NCBI GenBank assembly: GCA_004347925.1
Contig: QNVD01000152.1
Location: 511-12,512 of the forward strand
DNA length: 12,002 bases
Source of the DNA: Hadesarchaea archaeon
GTDB lineage: Archaea; Hadarchaeota; Hadarchaeia; Hadarchaeales; WYZ-LMO6
Direction of reading: 5' to 3'
Under the pieces are notes generated by a model. It saw only the letters and a list, made by a program, of their open reading frames with translations. It was not told the origin of the DNA and searched no databases. This document shows, piece by piece, positions 1-7,480 of this stretch. The position numbers were made by a program, and so were the translations under genes. The stretch's first letter is position 1, and every line of letters begins with the position of its first letter.

Positions 1-1764
1 CTCTTCATCAACAAGGTGGACAGGCTCATAGACGAGCTGAAGCTCCCCGCCGAGGCCATCCAGGCCAGGCTGGCCAAGCTCATCCTCCAGTTCAACGAGC
101 TCCTGAGGAAGTACGCCCCCAGGGAGCTGGCCGAGAAGTGGCAGGTGAGGGTGGAGGAGGGGTCCGTGGCCTTCGGCTCCGCCAAGGAGAAGTGGGCCCT
201 CTCCGTCCCCCAGATGAAGAAGAAGGGCATCACCTTCAAGGAGGTGCTGGAGGCCTCCAGGGAGGGGAAGAGGGCGGAGCTGGCCAAGAGGACGCCGGTC
301 TACGAGGTGGTCCTAGACATGGTGGTGAGGCACCTCCCCAATCCCCTGGAGGCCCAGAGGCTCCGCATCCCCAAGCTCTGGAAGGGGGACCCGAACAGCG
401 AGCTGGGGAAGGCCATGCTCTCCTGCGATCCCTCCGGGAAGCTCTGCATGGTCATCACCGACATCATCGTGGACGAGCAGGCGGGGGTGATCTCCACCGG
501 GAGGGTCTTCTCGGGGACGGTGGAGAAGGGAAAGACCGTGAGGCTGGTGGGGGCCAAGCAGGAGGCGAGGATCCAGCAGGTGGGGATCTACATAGGGCCC
601 AAGAGGGAGATCGTGGAGAAGGTGCCCGCCGGGAACATCGCGGCGGTGATAGGGATGAAGGAGGCGGTGGTGGGGGAGACCCTGGTGGAGGCGGGGGTGG
701 AGGAGGCGGTGGGCTTCGAGGAGCTGAGGTACATAAGCGAGCCCGTGGTCACCCTGGCCATAGAGCCCAAGAACTTCCAGGACCTGCCCAAGCTGGTCAA
801 CCAGCTGAACAAGATCGCCAGGGAGGACCCCAACGTGAGGGTGAAGATCAACGAGGAAACGGGGGAGTACCTCATCTCGGGGATGGGGGAGGTCCATCTG
901 GAGATCGTGGAGTACAAGCTCAAGGAGGCGGGGCTGGAGATCAAGACCTCCGAGCCCCTGGTGGTCTACAGGGAGACCATCACGGGAAGGGCCGGGCCGG
1001 TGGAGGGGAAGTCGCCCAACAAGCACAACAGGTTCCAGATAAGCGTGGAGCCCCTGGAGCCGGAGGTCCTGCAGGCCATAGACGAGAAGAAGATCACGGA
1101 CAAGCAGGACGCCAAGGAGAGGGCCGCCATCCTGAGGAAGCTGGGCTGGAGCGCGGATGCGGCCAAGGGGGTGATGGCGGTGGTGGGGGGCAACGTGCTG
1201 GTGGACATGACCAAGGGCATCCAGTACATGGGGGAGGTGGAGGACTACATCAGGGAGGCCTTCACCCAGGTGGCCAACGAGGGGCCGGTGATGAGGGAGC
1301 CGCTCAGGGGGGTGAAGGTGATCATCAACGATGCCATCCTGCACGAGGACTCGGTCCACAGGGGTCCCGCCCAGATCATACCGGCGGTGAGGAGGCCCAT
1401 CCAGGCCTGCATCCTGATGGCCAACCCCGTGGTGCTGGAGCCCCTCTTCAGGCTGGAGGTGCGCGTCCCCACCGAGTTCATGGGAGGGGTGATAAAGGTG
1501 ATCCAGGGGAGGAGGGGGAGGATCATAGCCATGGAGCCGGAGGGGGAGGCCGTGACGGTGATAAGGGCCCTCCTGCCCGTGGCCAACTCCTTCGGCCTGG
1601 CGGCGGAGATGAGGTCGGAGACGGAGGGGAGGGCCCTCTGGGCCACGGAGTTCGAGCGCTTCGAGAGGCTCTCCCCGGAGCTGCAGGCGCAGGTGGTGGC
1701 CAACACCAGGAAGAGGAAGGGCCTGAAGCTGGAGGTTCCCAAGCCCGAGGAATTCATGGACTGA
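1..1764 (+). CDS. fusA: Translation elongation factor EF-2 (aEF-2), 5'-truncated by window edge
   Basis: GTPase that drives ribosomal translocation in the cytosol. The frame is open from base 1, so the gene starts upstream; 587 residues are visible and about 145 of the usual ~730 (including the G1-G3 motifs) are missing. The sequence opens inside the G domain with the G4 motif NKVD (bases 10-21). It continues through the archaeal segment SVPQMKKKGITFKEV, the domain II barrel (VISTGRVFSGTV), domain III (ISGMGEVHLEIVEYKL) and domain IV. The diphthamide site VHRGPAQIIPAVRR is intact, with its histidine at bases 1357-1359 (visible residue 453). The C-terminus RKGLKLEVPKPEEFMD is typical of archaeal EF-2. 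No intein is seen. The GTG at 16 is an internal valine codon, not a start. Family assignment is essentially certain. Confidence 0.97.
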   Translation, partial: LFINKVDRLIDELKLPAEAIQARLAKLILQFNELLRKYAPRELAEKWQVRVEEGSVAFGSAKEKWALSVPQMKKKGITFKEVLEASREGKRAELAKRTPVYEVVLDMVVRHLPNPLEAQRLRIPKLWKGDPNSELGKAMLSCDPSGKLCMVITDIIVDEQAGVISTGRVFSGTVEKGKTVRLVGAKQEARIQQVGIYIGPKREIVEKVPAGNIAAVIGMKEAVVGETLVEAGVEEAVGFEELRYISEPVVTLAIEPKNFQDLPKLVNQLNKIAREDPNVRVKINEETGEYLISGMGEVHLEIVEYKLKEAGLEIKTSEPLVVYRETITGRAGPVEGKSPNKHNRFQISVEPLEPEVLQAIDEKKITDKQDAKERAAILRKLGWSADAAKGVMAVVGGNVLVDMTKGIQYMGEVEDYIREAFTQVANEGPVMREPLRGVKVIINDAILHEDSVHRGPAQIIPAVRRPIQACILMANPVVLEPLFRLEVRVPTEFMGGVIKVIQGRRGRIIAMEPEGEAVTVIRALLPVANSFGLAAEMRSETEGRALWATEFERFERLSPELQAQVVANTRKRKGLKLEVPKPEEFMD

Positions 1765-1771
1765 GCCTCGG

Positions 1772-1780
1772 TTTTTTAGG
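1772..1780 (+). promoter_or_regulatory. Possible TATA-like box / EF-2 terminator T-run before endA
   Basis: The 40-base gap between EF-2 and endA contains TTTTTTAGG, with the A 27 bases before the endA ATG. That spacing suits an archaeal TATA box giving a leaderless or near-leaderless transcript. The same 9-mer sits 25 bases before the esterase ATG at 7512. The six-T run could equally be a factor-independent archaeal terminator for EF-2, or do both jobs. The assignment is by position and composition only. Confidence 0.35.
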
Positions 1781-1804
1781 TGCGGAGCCCTCTGGGATGG
1801 TGGG

Positions 1805-2338
1805 ATGGAGCCCCCGGCCAGGGTGAGGGTGTACAGGGACAGGGGTCTGGTGCTGGAGGAGGAGCAGGCCAGCCAGCTCTACCAGAAGGGAGCCTTCGGG
1901 AAGCCCCTCAGCGGGGGCAGGCTGCAGCTTTCCCCCCTGGAGATCCTCTACCTGGTGGAGAACGGGAAGGCGGAGGCGGTGGAGGGGAGGTCGGGGAGGG
2001 CCCTGGGCTGGGAGGAGCTCTGCCGCAGGTTCTCCAGGGCGGACTCCGAGCTCATGCTGAAGTACGCGGTCTACTCCGACCTGCGCTCGAGGGGGTACGT
2101 GGTGAAGACGGGGCTCAAGTTCGGATCCCACTTCAGGGTGTACGGCAGGGGGGAGAGGCCGGGGGAGGTCCACTCCAGGTACCTGGTCCACGCCCTGAGG
2201 GAGGGGGCGAGGCTTACCCCTCCGGAGCTGGCCAGGGCCGTGAGGCTGGCCCACTCCGTGAGGAAGACCATGCTCTTCGCGGTGGTGGACGACGAGGGGG
2301 ACGTGACCTACTACTCCCTCAGGAGGGAGAAGCCCTAA
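1805..2338 (+). CDS. endA: tRNA-splicing endonuclease, homotetrameric archaeal type
   Basis: Cuts introns out of precursor tRNAs (and pre-rRNA) at bulge-helix-bulge motifs. The protein has 177 residues, the size of the single-domain alpha4 enzyme such as the ~179-residue Methanocaldococcus form. The N-terminal domain covers roughly residues 1-80 and the C-terminal nuclease domain 82-177. The catalytic triad is readable as Tyr113 (SHFRVYGRG), His123 (GEVHSRYLVH) and Lys154 (HSVRKTMLFAVVDD), matching the known Tyr/His/Lys set. The ATG at 1805 gives the expected length; an ATG at 1797 is in another frame. The preceding sequence is G-rich with only a weak Shine-Dalgarno match, and a TATA-like run lies 27 bases upstream. 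The stop codon overlaps the trpS start (TAATG), so the two are probably co-translated. Confidence 0.95.
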   Translation: MEPPARVRVYRDRGLVLEEEQASQLYQKGAFGKPLSGGRLQLSPLEILYLVENGKAEAVEGRSGRALGWEELCRRFSRADSELMLKYAVYSDLRSRGYVVKTGLKFGSHFRVYGRGERPGEVHSRYLVHALREGARLTPPELARAVRLAHSVRKTMLFAVVDDEGDVTYYSLRREKP

Positions 2339-3447
2339 TGCCGGCTGGGCTGGACCCCTGGGGGGCTGGTATTCCCGAGGACTACGCCAGGCTCATGCAG
2401 GAGTTCGGGATAGAGCGCTTCGAGGAGCTCCTCCCTCGCATCCCCCAGCCCCACCTCCTCATGAGGAGGGGGGTGATCTTCGGCCACCGGGACTTCGGGA
2501 GGGTCCTGGAGAGGATGGTGGGAGGGGGGAGGTACGCGGTGATGACGGGGCTGATGCCCAGCGGGAAGATGCACCTGGGGCACAAGATGGTGGTGGACCA
2601 GCTCATCTGGTACCAGTCCAGGGGAGGGGAGATCTTCCTCTGCGTGGCGGACATGGAGGCCTTCTCGGCCAGGGGAATCCCGTACGAGAGGTGTAGGGAG
2701 ATAGCCTTTGAGGAGTACCTCCTGAACTGCGAGGCCCTGGGACTGGACCTGGAGGGTTGCAGGGTCTACTTCCAGTCCAGGAGCGCCGAGGTGCAGGGGC
2801 TGGCCTACAGCCTGGCCAGGAGGGTGAACTTCAGCGAGGTGAGGGCCATCTACGGCTTCTCCGGGGAGACCCACCTCTCCCACCTCTACTACCCCATGAT
2901 AGACGTGGCCGACATCCTCCACCCCCAGCTGGAGGAGTTCGGGGGCCCCCGCCCCACGGTGGTCCCGGTGGGGGTGGACCAGGACCCCCACCTCAGGCTG
3001 GCCAGGGACGTGGCGGCCAAGTTCTCGGAGGAGTACGGCTTCCTCCCCCCCTCCTCCACCTACCACCGCCTGATGAGGGACCTTTTCGGGGGCAAGATGT
3101 CCAGCAGCAGACCCGATTCCGCCCTCTTCCTCACCGACCCCCCCGAGGTCTGGGAGAGGAAGATCTGGGACGCCCTCACCGGGGGGAGGCCCACGGCCAG
3201 GGAGCAGAGGGAGAAGGGAGGGGACCCCTCCAGGTGCCTGGTGTACGAGCTTTGCCTCTACCACTTCAGGCCGGAGGACAGGGAGCTGCTGGAGATGAAG
3301 GAGAGGTGCGAGGCGGGGGAGATCATCTGCGGGGAGTGCAAGAGGGAGGTGATGGGGCTGGTCAGGAGGTTCCTGCAGGAGCTGGAGGAGAGGAGGAGGG
3401 AGGTCAGGCCCAAGGTGGAGAGGGTCCTGAGGAGGATCCACCCCTAG
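2338..3447 (+). CDS. trpS: Tryptophanyl-tRNA synthetase
   Basis: Class Ic aminoacyl-tRNA synthetase that charges tRNA-Trp using ATP. The 369-residue protein is the archaeal/eukaryotic type. It has the N-terminal signature LDPWGAGIPEDYARLMQEFG, the HIGH-type motif PSGKMHLGH (residues 74-82), the Trp/ATP-pocket segment VPVGVDQDPH (209-218) and the KMSKS-type loop KMSSS (253-257). The C-terminal tRNA-binding region contains CGECKREV (331-338), a familiar element of archaeal TrpRS. Its ATG shares the last A of the endA stop (TAATG), which indicates translational coupling and gives the start; no internal start would preserve the DPWG signature. The eL41 gene follows after 36 bases. No unusual residues are seen in the motifs. 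Confidence 0.97.
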   Translation: MPAGLDPWGAGIPEDYARLMQEFGIERFEELLPRIPQPHLLMRRGVIFGHRDFGRVLERMVGGGRYAVMTGLMPSGKMHLGHKMVVDQLIWYQSRGGEIFLCVADMEAFSARGIPYERCREIAFEEYLLNCEALGLDLEGCRVYFQSRSAEVQGLAYSLARRVNFSEVRAIYGFSGETHLSHLYYPMIDVADILHPQLEEFGGPRPTVVPVGVDQDPHLRLARDVAAKFSEEYGFLPPSSTYHRLMRDLFGGKMSSSRPDSALFLTDPPEVWERKIWDALTGGRPTAREQREKGGDPSRCLVYELCLYHFRPEDRELLEMKERCEAGEIICGECKREVMGLVRRFLQELEERRREVRPKVERVLRRIHP

Positions 3448-3483
3448 GGTTTTATTTCCGGGCGGAGAAAGGAGGAGATTCCC

Positions 3484-3597
3484 ATGGGGAAGAGGCCCAG
3501 GAAGTGGAAGAAGAAGGGCAGGATGCGCTGGAAGTGGGTGAGGAAGAGGATGCGCAGGAAGCTCAGGAGGCTCAGGCAGAGGAAGAAGGGGGTCTGA
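3484..3597 (+). CDS. rpl41e: 50S ribosomal protein eL41 (37 residues)
   Basis: A very short, extremely basic protein: 37 residues, of which 21 are Arg or Lys, with three Trp. It starts [19 protein letters not shown], continues [18 protein letters not shown] and has no acidic residue. The core [12 protein letters not shown] resembles eukaryotic eL41 (MRxKWxxKRMRR), and the full length closely resembles the Thermococcales eL41 as I remember it. A strong Shine-Dalgarno GGAGGAG (3471-3477) lies six bases before the ATG and fixes the start. The shorter eukaryote-like start at the internal ATG (3523) has no such site. In the ribosome eL41 is a single helix at the subunit interface. The gene lies 36 bases after trpS; TTTTATTT (3450-3457) between them may be a TATA box or a terminator. 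Confidence 0.9.
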   Translation: MGKRPRKWKKKGRMRWKWVRKRMRRKLRRLRQRKKGV

Positions 3598-3603
3598 GCA
3601 AAG

Positions 3604-3612
3604 GTTTAAACT
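3604..3612 (+). promoter_or_regulatory. Putative TATA box for uL16/L10e
   Basis: GGTTTAAAC lies in the 45-base gap between eL41 and L10e, with its centre about 35 bases before the ATG at 3643. This would place transcription initiation near 3633 and give a short leader. A close relative, GGTTAAAC, occupies the same relative position before nadX. It is AT-rich in an otherwise GC-rich setting, which supports a promoter, but no experimental start is available. Confidence 0.45.
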
Positions 3613-3642
3613 TCGGGTCCGGAGGTTTGGGAGGGAACCGGC

Positions 3643-4176
3643 ATGCCCCTGAAACCAGGCAAGTGCTACAGGCACTTCAGCGGCCCCGCGTACACCAGGA
3701 GGGAGTTCGTGGACGGGGTGCCCGGGTCACGCGTGACCTTCTTCGACATGGGGAACCCGAACGGTGACTTCCCCCTGGAGGTGTCCCTGGTGGCCAGGGA
3801 GCAGGGGCAGATCAGGCACAACGCCCTGGAGGCCGCCAGGATGGCGGCCAACCGCCTCCTGGAGACCGTGGCGGGGAGGGAGAACTACCACTTCAAGATC
3901 CGCCTCTACCCCCACCAGATCCTCAGGGACCACCCCATGGCCATAGGGGCCGGGGCGGACAGGGTTTCGGAGGGCATGCGCCTCGCCTTCGGCCGCCCGA
4001 TAGGGACGGCGGTGAGGGTCAAGGCGGACCAGAAGGTGATGACGGTCAGGGTGCCCGAGAGGTTCCTGGAGCTGGCCAAGGAGGCCCTGGACCGGGCCAG
4101 GGCCAAGCTTCCCCTGAGGTGGAGCGTGCTGGTGGAGAAGAAGGAGCCTCAGAGCAGTATTCCCAGCAGCTCGTAG
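3643..4176 (+). CDS. rpl10e: 50S ribosomal protein uL16 (L10e type)
   Basis: Large-subunit protein near the peptidyl-transferase centre and the tRNA elbow. The 177 residues match the usual archaeal L10e length. The opening [20 protein letters not shown] is diagnostic. It is followed by the internal [16 protein letters not shown] helix, the [17 protein letters not shown] segment and the loop [24 protein letters not shown] purine-rich Shine-Dalgarno-like GGGAGGG (3629-3635) precedes the ATG. The serine-rich tail (QSSIPSSS) is encoded where the gene overlaps the convergent agmatinase gene by 28 bases, so the tail may be a lineage-specific extension. Family identity is certain. Confidence 0.97.
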   Translation: MPLKPGKCYRHFSGPAYTRREFVDGVPGSRVTFFDMGNPNGDFPLEVSLVAREQGQIRHNALEAARMAANRLLETVAGRENYHFKIRLYPHQILRDHPMAIGAGADRVSEGMRLAFGRPIGTAVRVKADQKVMTVRVPERFLELAKEALDRARAKLPLRWSVLVEKKEPQSSIPSSS

Positions 4177-5006
4177 ATGGCCCTGGCCGCCGCGAAGGCG
4201 GTTATTCCCGTGTCGAAGGGGGGAACCACCTCCACCACGTCGAAGCCCTTGAGGTTCAGGCCCCTCAGCCCCCTCAGGATCCTGAGGAGGTCCAGCGTGC
4301 TGAGCCCCCCGGGCTCGGGGGTGGAGACGGCGGGGGCGAAGGCGGGATCCAGCACGTCCAGGTCCAGCGTGAGGTAGACGGGGGAGGACCCCACCTCCCT
4401 CCTCACCTCCCTGAGGACGCTCTCCCCCTCCTCCAGCAGCTGCTCGGTGGTGTAGAACCTGATCCCCTTCCCGAACTCCGCCTCCTCGGAGGAGCAGGAC
4501 CTCACCCCCAGCTGGATCAGCCTCTCGGGCCCCACCCGGTCCAGCACCCTCCTCATCACCGTGGCGTGGTTGATCCTGCTTCCCAGGTACTCCTCCCTCA
4601 GGTCCCGGTGGGCGTCCAGCTGCAGGAGGTAGACGTCCCCGAAGGCCGCCAGGGAGAAGAGGGTGAGGGTGTGCTCCCCCCCCAGCAGGGCGGGAAGCTT
4701 CCCGTCCTCCAGGATCCCCCTCACCGCCTCCTCTATCCTCCTGCCGTCCTCCGCCAGGTCGGAGGAGAGGAGGAGGTCACCCAGGTCCGCTATCCCCCCC
4801 CTCTCCGCCAGCTCCACCCCCAGGGACATGAGGTGGGTCTCCAGGTTCAGGGAGGCCTCCCTTATCCTGGAGGGGGCGAAGCGGCTCCCGCTCCGGTAGG
4901 AGGAGGTGGAGTCCAGGGGAATGCCCAGGAAGACCACCCTGGCCTCCTCGTAGGACCCCTCCAGCCCCCCGAAGCCGGGCTTGACGCTCACGAAGGTGGG
5001 GGCCAT
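4149..5006 (-). CDS. speB: Agmatinase-family ureohydrolase
   Basis: Binuclear manganese ureohydrolase of the arginase/agmatinase fold, 285 residues, the usual length for archaeal agmatinases. Metal-binding positions are all present: GGEH (His112), DAHRD (Asp131, His133, Asp135), and LDLDVLD (Asp215, Asp217), followed by [15 protein letters not shown]. The substrate-side segment is [12 protein letters not shown] (His147). The likely reaction is agmatine to putrescine plus urea; in Thermococcus a homologue acts on N1-aminopropylagmatine, and arginase or other guanidino substrates cannot be excluded. It starts 17 bases after the ppsA stop, so it is probably transcribed with ppsA, and carries a purine-rich ribosome binding site (GGAAGGAAGAAGG). 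Its 3' end overlaps L10e on the opposite strand. Family is sure; exact substrate is not. Confidence 0.92.
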   Translation of the reverse strand: MAPTFVSVKPGFGGLEGSYEEARVVFLGIPLDSTSSYRSGSRFAPSRIREASLNLETHLMSLGVELAERGGIADLGDLLLSSDLAEDGRRIEEAVRGILEDGKLPALLGGEHTLTLFSLAAFGDVYLLQLDAHRDLREEYLGSRINHATVMRRVLDRVGPERLIQLGVRSCSSEEAEFGKGIRFYTTEQLLEEGESVLREVRREVGSSPVYLTLDLDVLDPAFAPAVSTPEPGGLSTLDLLRILRGLRGLNLKGFDVVEVVPPFDTGITAFAAARAIYELLGILL

Positions 5007-5011
5007 CCTTC

Positions 5012-5025
5012 TTCCTTCCCCGCTC
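5012..5025 (-). repeat. 14-base leader element before speB, copy of the one before ppsA
   Basis: On the minus strand this reads GAGCGGGGAAGGAA and contains the purine-rich ribosome binding region of speB. It also overlaps the TGA stop of ppsA. An identical 14-mer sits directly before the ppsA ATG at 7334-7347. The match may reflect a shared ribosome-binding context or a local duplication. Confidence 0.6.
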
Positions 5026-7333
5026 AGCCCTTAAGCTTCTCCTCCAGCTGATAAACGAGGAGCTTGGTCCTGGCCACGGTGTCGGGGTTGACGGAGACGC
5101 TGTCTATCCCGCACCTCACCAGGAACTCCGTGAACTCGGGGTAGACGCTGGGGGCCTGGCCGCAGATGGAGACGGTCACCCCCCTTCCATGGGCCTTCCT
5201 TATGAGCTCCTCTATGGCCCTCTTCACCGCCTCGTTCCTCTCGTCGAAGTACCCCATGTTGGCCAGGATCCCGGAGTCCCGGTCCACCCCCAGCACCAGC
5301 TGGGTGAGGTCGTTGCTGCCTATGCTGAAGCCGTCGCAGAACCTGGAGAACTCCTCCGCCAGGAAGACGATGCTGGGGACCTCCGCCATCAGCCACACCT
5401 TGAACTTCTCCCCCCTCTCCAGCCCCTCCTCCCTCATGATCTGCAGGCACCTCTCCACCTCCCAGACGGTGCGCACGAAGGGGAGCATCACCCAGACGTT
5501 GTCCAGCCCCCTCTCCCTCACCCTCCTGATGGCCCTGCACTCCAGCCTGAAGGCCTTCTCGAACTGGGGGCTGATGTAGCGGGAGACCCCCCTCCAGCCC
5601 AGCATGGGGTTGGCCTCCACGGGCTCGTACCTCTCCCCTCCCTTCAGCTCCCTGTACTCGTTGGTCTTGAAGTCGGAGAACCTCACCACCACGAATCTGG
5701 GGTAGATGGCCTCCGCCACCTTAGCTATTCCCTCCGCCAGCTTCTCCGTGTACCTCTCCCCCTCCCCCTTCTCCAGGAGGTAGTTGGGGTGCTCCCCCAC
5801 CCAGCTGGCTATGATGAACTCCACCCTCATGAGCCCTATCCCCTCGAAGGGCAGGTCCCTGTACCTGCCTATCTCGTCGGGCTCCCCCAGGTTCATCAGG
5901 ATCTTCGTCCTGGTCTTCAGCCCCCTCACCTGCTCGGGGGAAACCTCCAGGGCCTTCTCCCTGGCCAGCAGCTCCCTGATCTCCCCCTCGTAGACCAGCC
6001 CCTTCCTGGAGTCCAGGGTTACCACCATTCCCTCCGAGAGGACCTTCAGGGCCTCCCTGGCCCCCACGATGCAGGGGATTCCCAGCTCCCTGGAGACGAT
6101 GGCCGCGTGGGAGGTGATCCCCCCCTCCGTGGTGATGATGCCGGAGGCGATCTTCATGTAGGGAACCCAGTCTGGGGAGGTCATCTCCGTCACCAGGATC
6201 TCCCCCTTCCTCAGCTTCTGGGCGGCCTCCTGCGGGCTCCTCACGATCCTCACCGTCCCTATGGCGGCCCCGGGGGAGGCGGGCAGTCCCTTCAGCAGGG
6301 GCGGGTGCTTCACCTCCACCTCCATCGCCTTCTCCTCGTACAGGACCGTCACCGGCCTGGCCTGCAGCAGGAAGACCTTGCCGTCCTCGCTGGCCCACTC
6401 GAAGTCCTGGGGCACGCGGTAGTGCTCCTCCAGCTTCAGGGACATCTCCCAGAGCTGCTTCAGCTCGTCCTCCGTCAGGCACTCCCTCTCCGCCATCTCG
6501 GGCGGGACCTCCCTCTCCCTCAACCCACCCCCGGGCGAGGGCACCGCCATCCTGGTCTTCCTGGCGATGTGCTTCTCCACCACCTTTCCGGTCCTCTTGT
6601 CCAGGACGTAGGTGTCGGGGGTCACCGCTCCCGAGACCACCGCCTCCCCCTGCCCCCAGGAAGCCTCCACCACGATCTTGGTCCTGTCCCCCGTGGAGGG
6701 GTGGAGGGTGAAGCCCACCCCGGCCTTGTACCTCCCCCTGAGGTAGTCCTCCTCCTCCATCCTGCCCAGCTGCTTCTGCACCACCAGCGCGATGAGCACC
6801 TTCTCGTGCTCGAAGCCCTTCTTGGCCCTGTAGAAGGTGGCCCTGGAGGTGAAGAGGGAGGCCCAGCACTTCTTCACGGCCTCCAGCAGCCCCCTCTCGC
6901 CCTTGACGTTGAGGAGGGTGAGCTGCTGCCCGGCGAAGGAGGCGTCGGGGACGTCCTCGGCGGTGGCTGAGCTCCTCACCGCCACGTACTCCTCCTCCTT
7001 CCCGAACCTCCTGGAGAGCTCCCGGTACTCCCTCAGGATCTCCTCCCTTATTTCCGGGGGCATGGAGGAGCCCTCGATCAGGGAGCGCAGCTCCTCCGTT
7101 CCCCTGTCCAGCTCCACCGGGTCGTCCACGTTTATCTTGGCCAGCAGCTCCCGGATCCTCTCGGAAACCCCGTTCTTCTCTATGAACTCCCGGTAGGCGC
7201 GGGTGTTGATCACGAAAGCATAGGGGACGGGCAGACCGGCGTTGTGCATTTCCCCCAGGTTGGCGGCCTTTCCCCCCACCCTGGCCAGGTCCTCCCTGCT
7301 CAGCTCCTCCAGCCGGTTTATGTAAAGACCCAT
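5024..7333 (-). CDS. ppsA: Phosphoenolpyruvate synthase (pyruvate, water dikinase)
   Basis: Converts pyruvate, ATP and water to PEP, AMP and phosphate, the entry to gluconeogenesis; in Thermococcales it may also run in the glycolytic direction. The protein has 769 residues, slightly short for the family (about 790-820). Order of domains: N-terminal ATP-grasp nucleotide-binding domain (about 1-330; GGKAANLGEM, VAVRSSATAEDVPDASFAGQQ, FLLQARPVTV), the phosphohistidine domain (about 345-450; GGITSHAAIVSRELG with the phosphorylated His409), and the C-terminal PEP/pyruvate barrel (about 470-769; RFSDFKTNEYRELKGG, NPMLGWRG, SIGSNDLTQLVLGVDRDSG, and CGQAPS with catalytic Cys724). The ATG at 7333 is the natural start, just before the conserved N-terminal helix, and has a GGGGAAGGAA leader. 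speB follows after 17 bases. A TATA-like box lies upstream. Confidence 0.96.
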   Translation of the reverse strand: MGLYINRLEELSREDLARVGGKAANLGEMHNAGLPVPYAFVINTRAYREFIEKNGVSERIRELLAKINVDDPVELDRGTEELRSLIEGSSMPPEIREEILREYRELSRRFGKEEEYVAVRSSATAEDVPDASFAGQQLTLLNVKGERGLLEAVKKCWASLFTSRATFYRAKKGFEHEKVLIALVVQKQLGRMEEEDYLRGRYKAGVGFTLHPSTGDRTKIVVEASWGQGEAVVSGAVTPDTYVLDKRTGKVVEKHIARKTRMAVPSPGGGLREREVPPEMAERECLTEDELKQLWEMSLKLEEHYRVPQDFEWASEDGKVFLLQARPVTVLYEEKAMEVEVKHPPLLKGLPASPGAAIGTVRIVRSPQEAAQKLRKGEILVTEMTSPDWVPYMKIASGIITTEGGITSHAAIVSRELGIPCIVGAREALKVLSEGMVVTLDSRKGLVYEGEIRELLAREKALEVSPEQVRGLKTRTKILMNLGEPDEIGRYRDLPFEGIGLMRVEFIIASWVGEHPNYLLEKGEGERYTEKLAEGIAKVAEAIYPRFVVVRFSDFKTNEYRELKGGERYEPVEANPMLGWRGVSRYISPQFEKAFRLECRAIRRVRERGLDNVWVMLPFVRTVWEVERCLQIMREEGLERGEKFKVWLMAEVPSIVFLAEEFSRFCDGFSIGSNDLTQLVLGVDRDSGILANMGYFDERNEAVKRAIEELIRKAHGRGVTVSICGQAPSVYPEFTEFLVRCGIDSVSVNPDTVARTKLLVYQLEEKLKG

Positions 7334-7347
7334 TTCCTTCCCCGCTC
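7334..7347 (-). repeat. 14-base leader element before ppsA, copy of the one before speB
   Basis: GAGCGGGGAAGGAA on the minus strand ends immediately before the ppsA ATG and supplies its Shine-Dalgarno-like purines. It is identical to 5012-5025, where it is followed by seven further bases before the speB ATG. Confidence 0.6.
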
Positions 7348-7384
7348 GTTCCTTCTCATGGCCCCTATACCTCTTCGGTCGGTC

Positions 7385-7392
7385 CTTTTTAT
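7385..7392 (-). promoter_or_regulatory. Putative TATA box for the ppsA-speB unit
   Basis: On the minus strand ATAAAAAG, preceded by an A-rich stretch (AAGAAAAAACGC) that could hold a BRE, lies 53-60 bases before the ppsA ATG. Initiation about 26 bases downstream would give a leader of roughly 30 bases that includes the GGGGAAGGAA ribosome binding site. This is one of the most AT-rich spots in the window and the only promoter candidate between ppsA and the divergent esterase on this strand. Confidence 0.55.
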
Positions 7393-7480
7393 GCGTTTTT
7401 TCTTACGAGCCCCCGAGGGCATCGAAACGGCGGGAGGTGGGCTGGTTTCCGGCCTCGATCCGCCGGATGGGGGGACAGCC

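Noticed and set aside
16..18. GTG at 16 as the start of the EF-2 gene.
   Set aside because: The frame is open to base 1 and GTG is the Val of the G4 motif NKVD, so the gene is cut by the window edge.
660..720. Dense GGAGG/GGTGG runs that look like tandem repeats or G-quadruplex tracts in the EF-2 gene, and similar tracts elsewhere.
   Set aside because: They follow from GAG, GTG, GGG and AGG codon use within a conserved protein; no regular unit or spacing suggests a repeat array or CRISPR.
138..1826. A 562-codon open frame overlapping EF-2 in another plus frame, rich in Gly and Glu.
   Set aside because: It is the shadow of a GC-rich, AGG/GAG-biased gene. The composition is low complexity, with no recognisable motif, and EF-2 is certain in the overlapping frame.
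3523..3597. Internal ATG of eL41 as the start, giving a 24-residue protein like eukaryotic eL41.
   Set aside because: The strong ribosome binding site is placed for the ATG at 3484, and the longer N-terminus resembles known archaeal eL41.
2335..3675. A 446-codon minus-strand open frame opposite trpS and eL41, rich in Pro, Leu and His.
   Set aside because: The complement of AGG/GAG/CTG codons gives Pro/Leu/His-rich frames without stops. No motifs, and trpS and eL41 explain the region.
5189..6970. A 593-codon plus-strand open frame opposite ppsA.
   Set aside because: Shadow frame with Pro/Leu/His/Gly bias; ppsA has all its catalytic motifs on the other strand.
7348..7480. The longest intergenic region examined for a tRNA, small RNA or riboswitch.
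   Set aside because: No cloverleaf, box C/D pair or stable conserved structure was apparent by eye; only the ppsA promoter candidate stands out.
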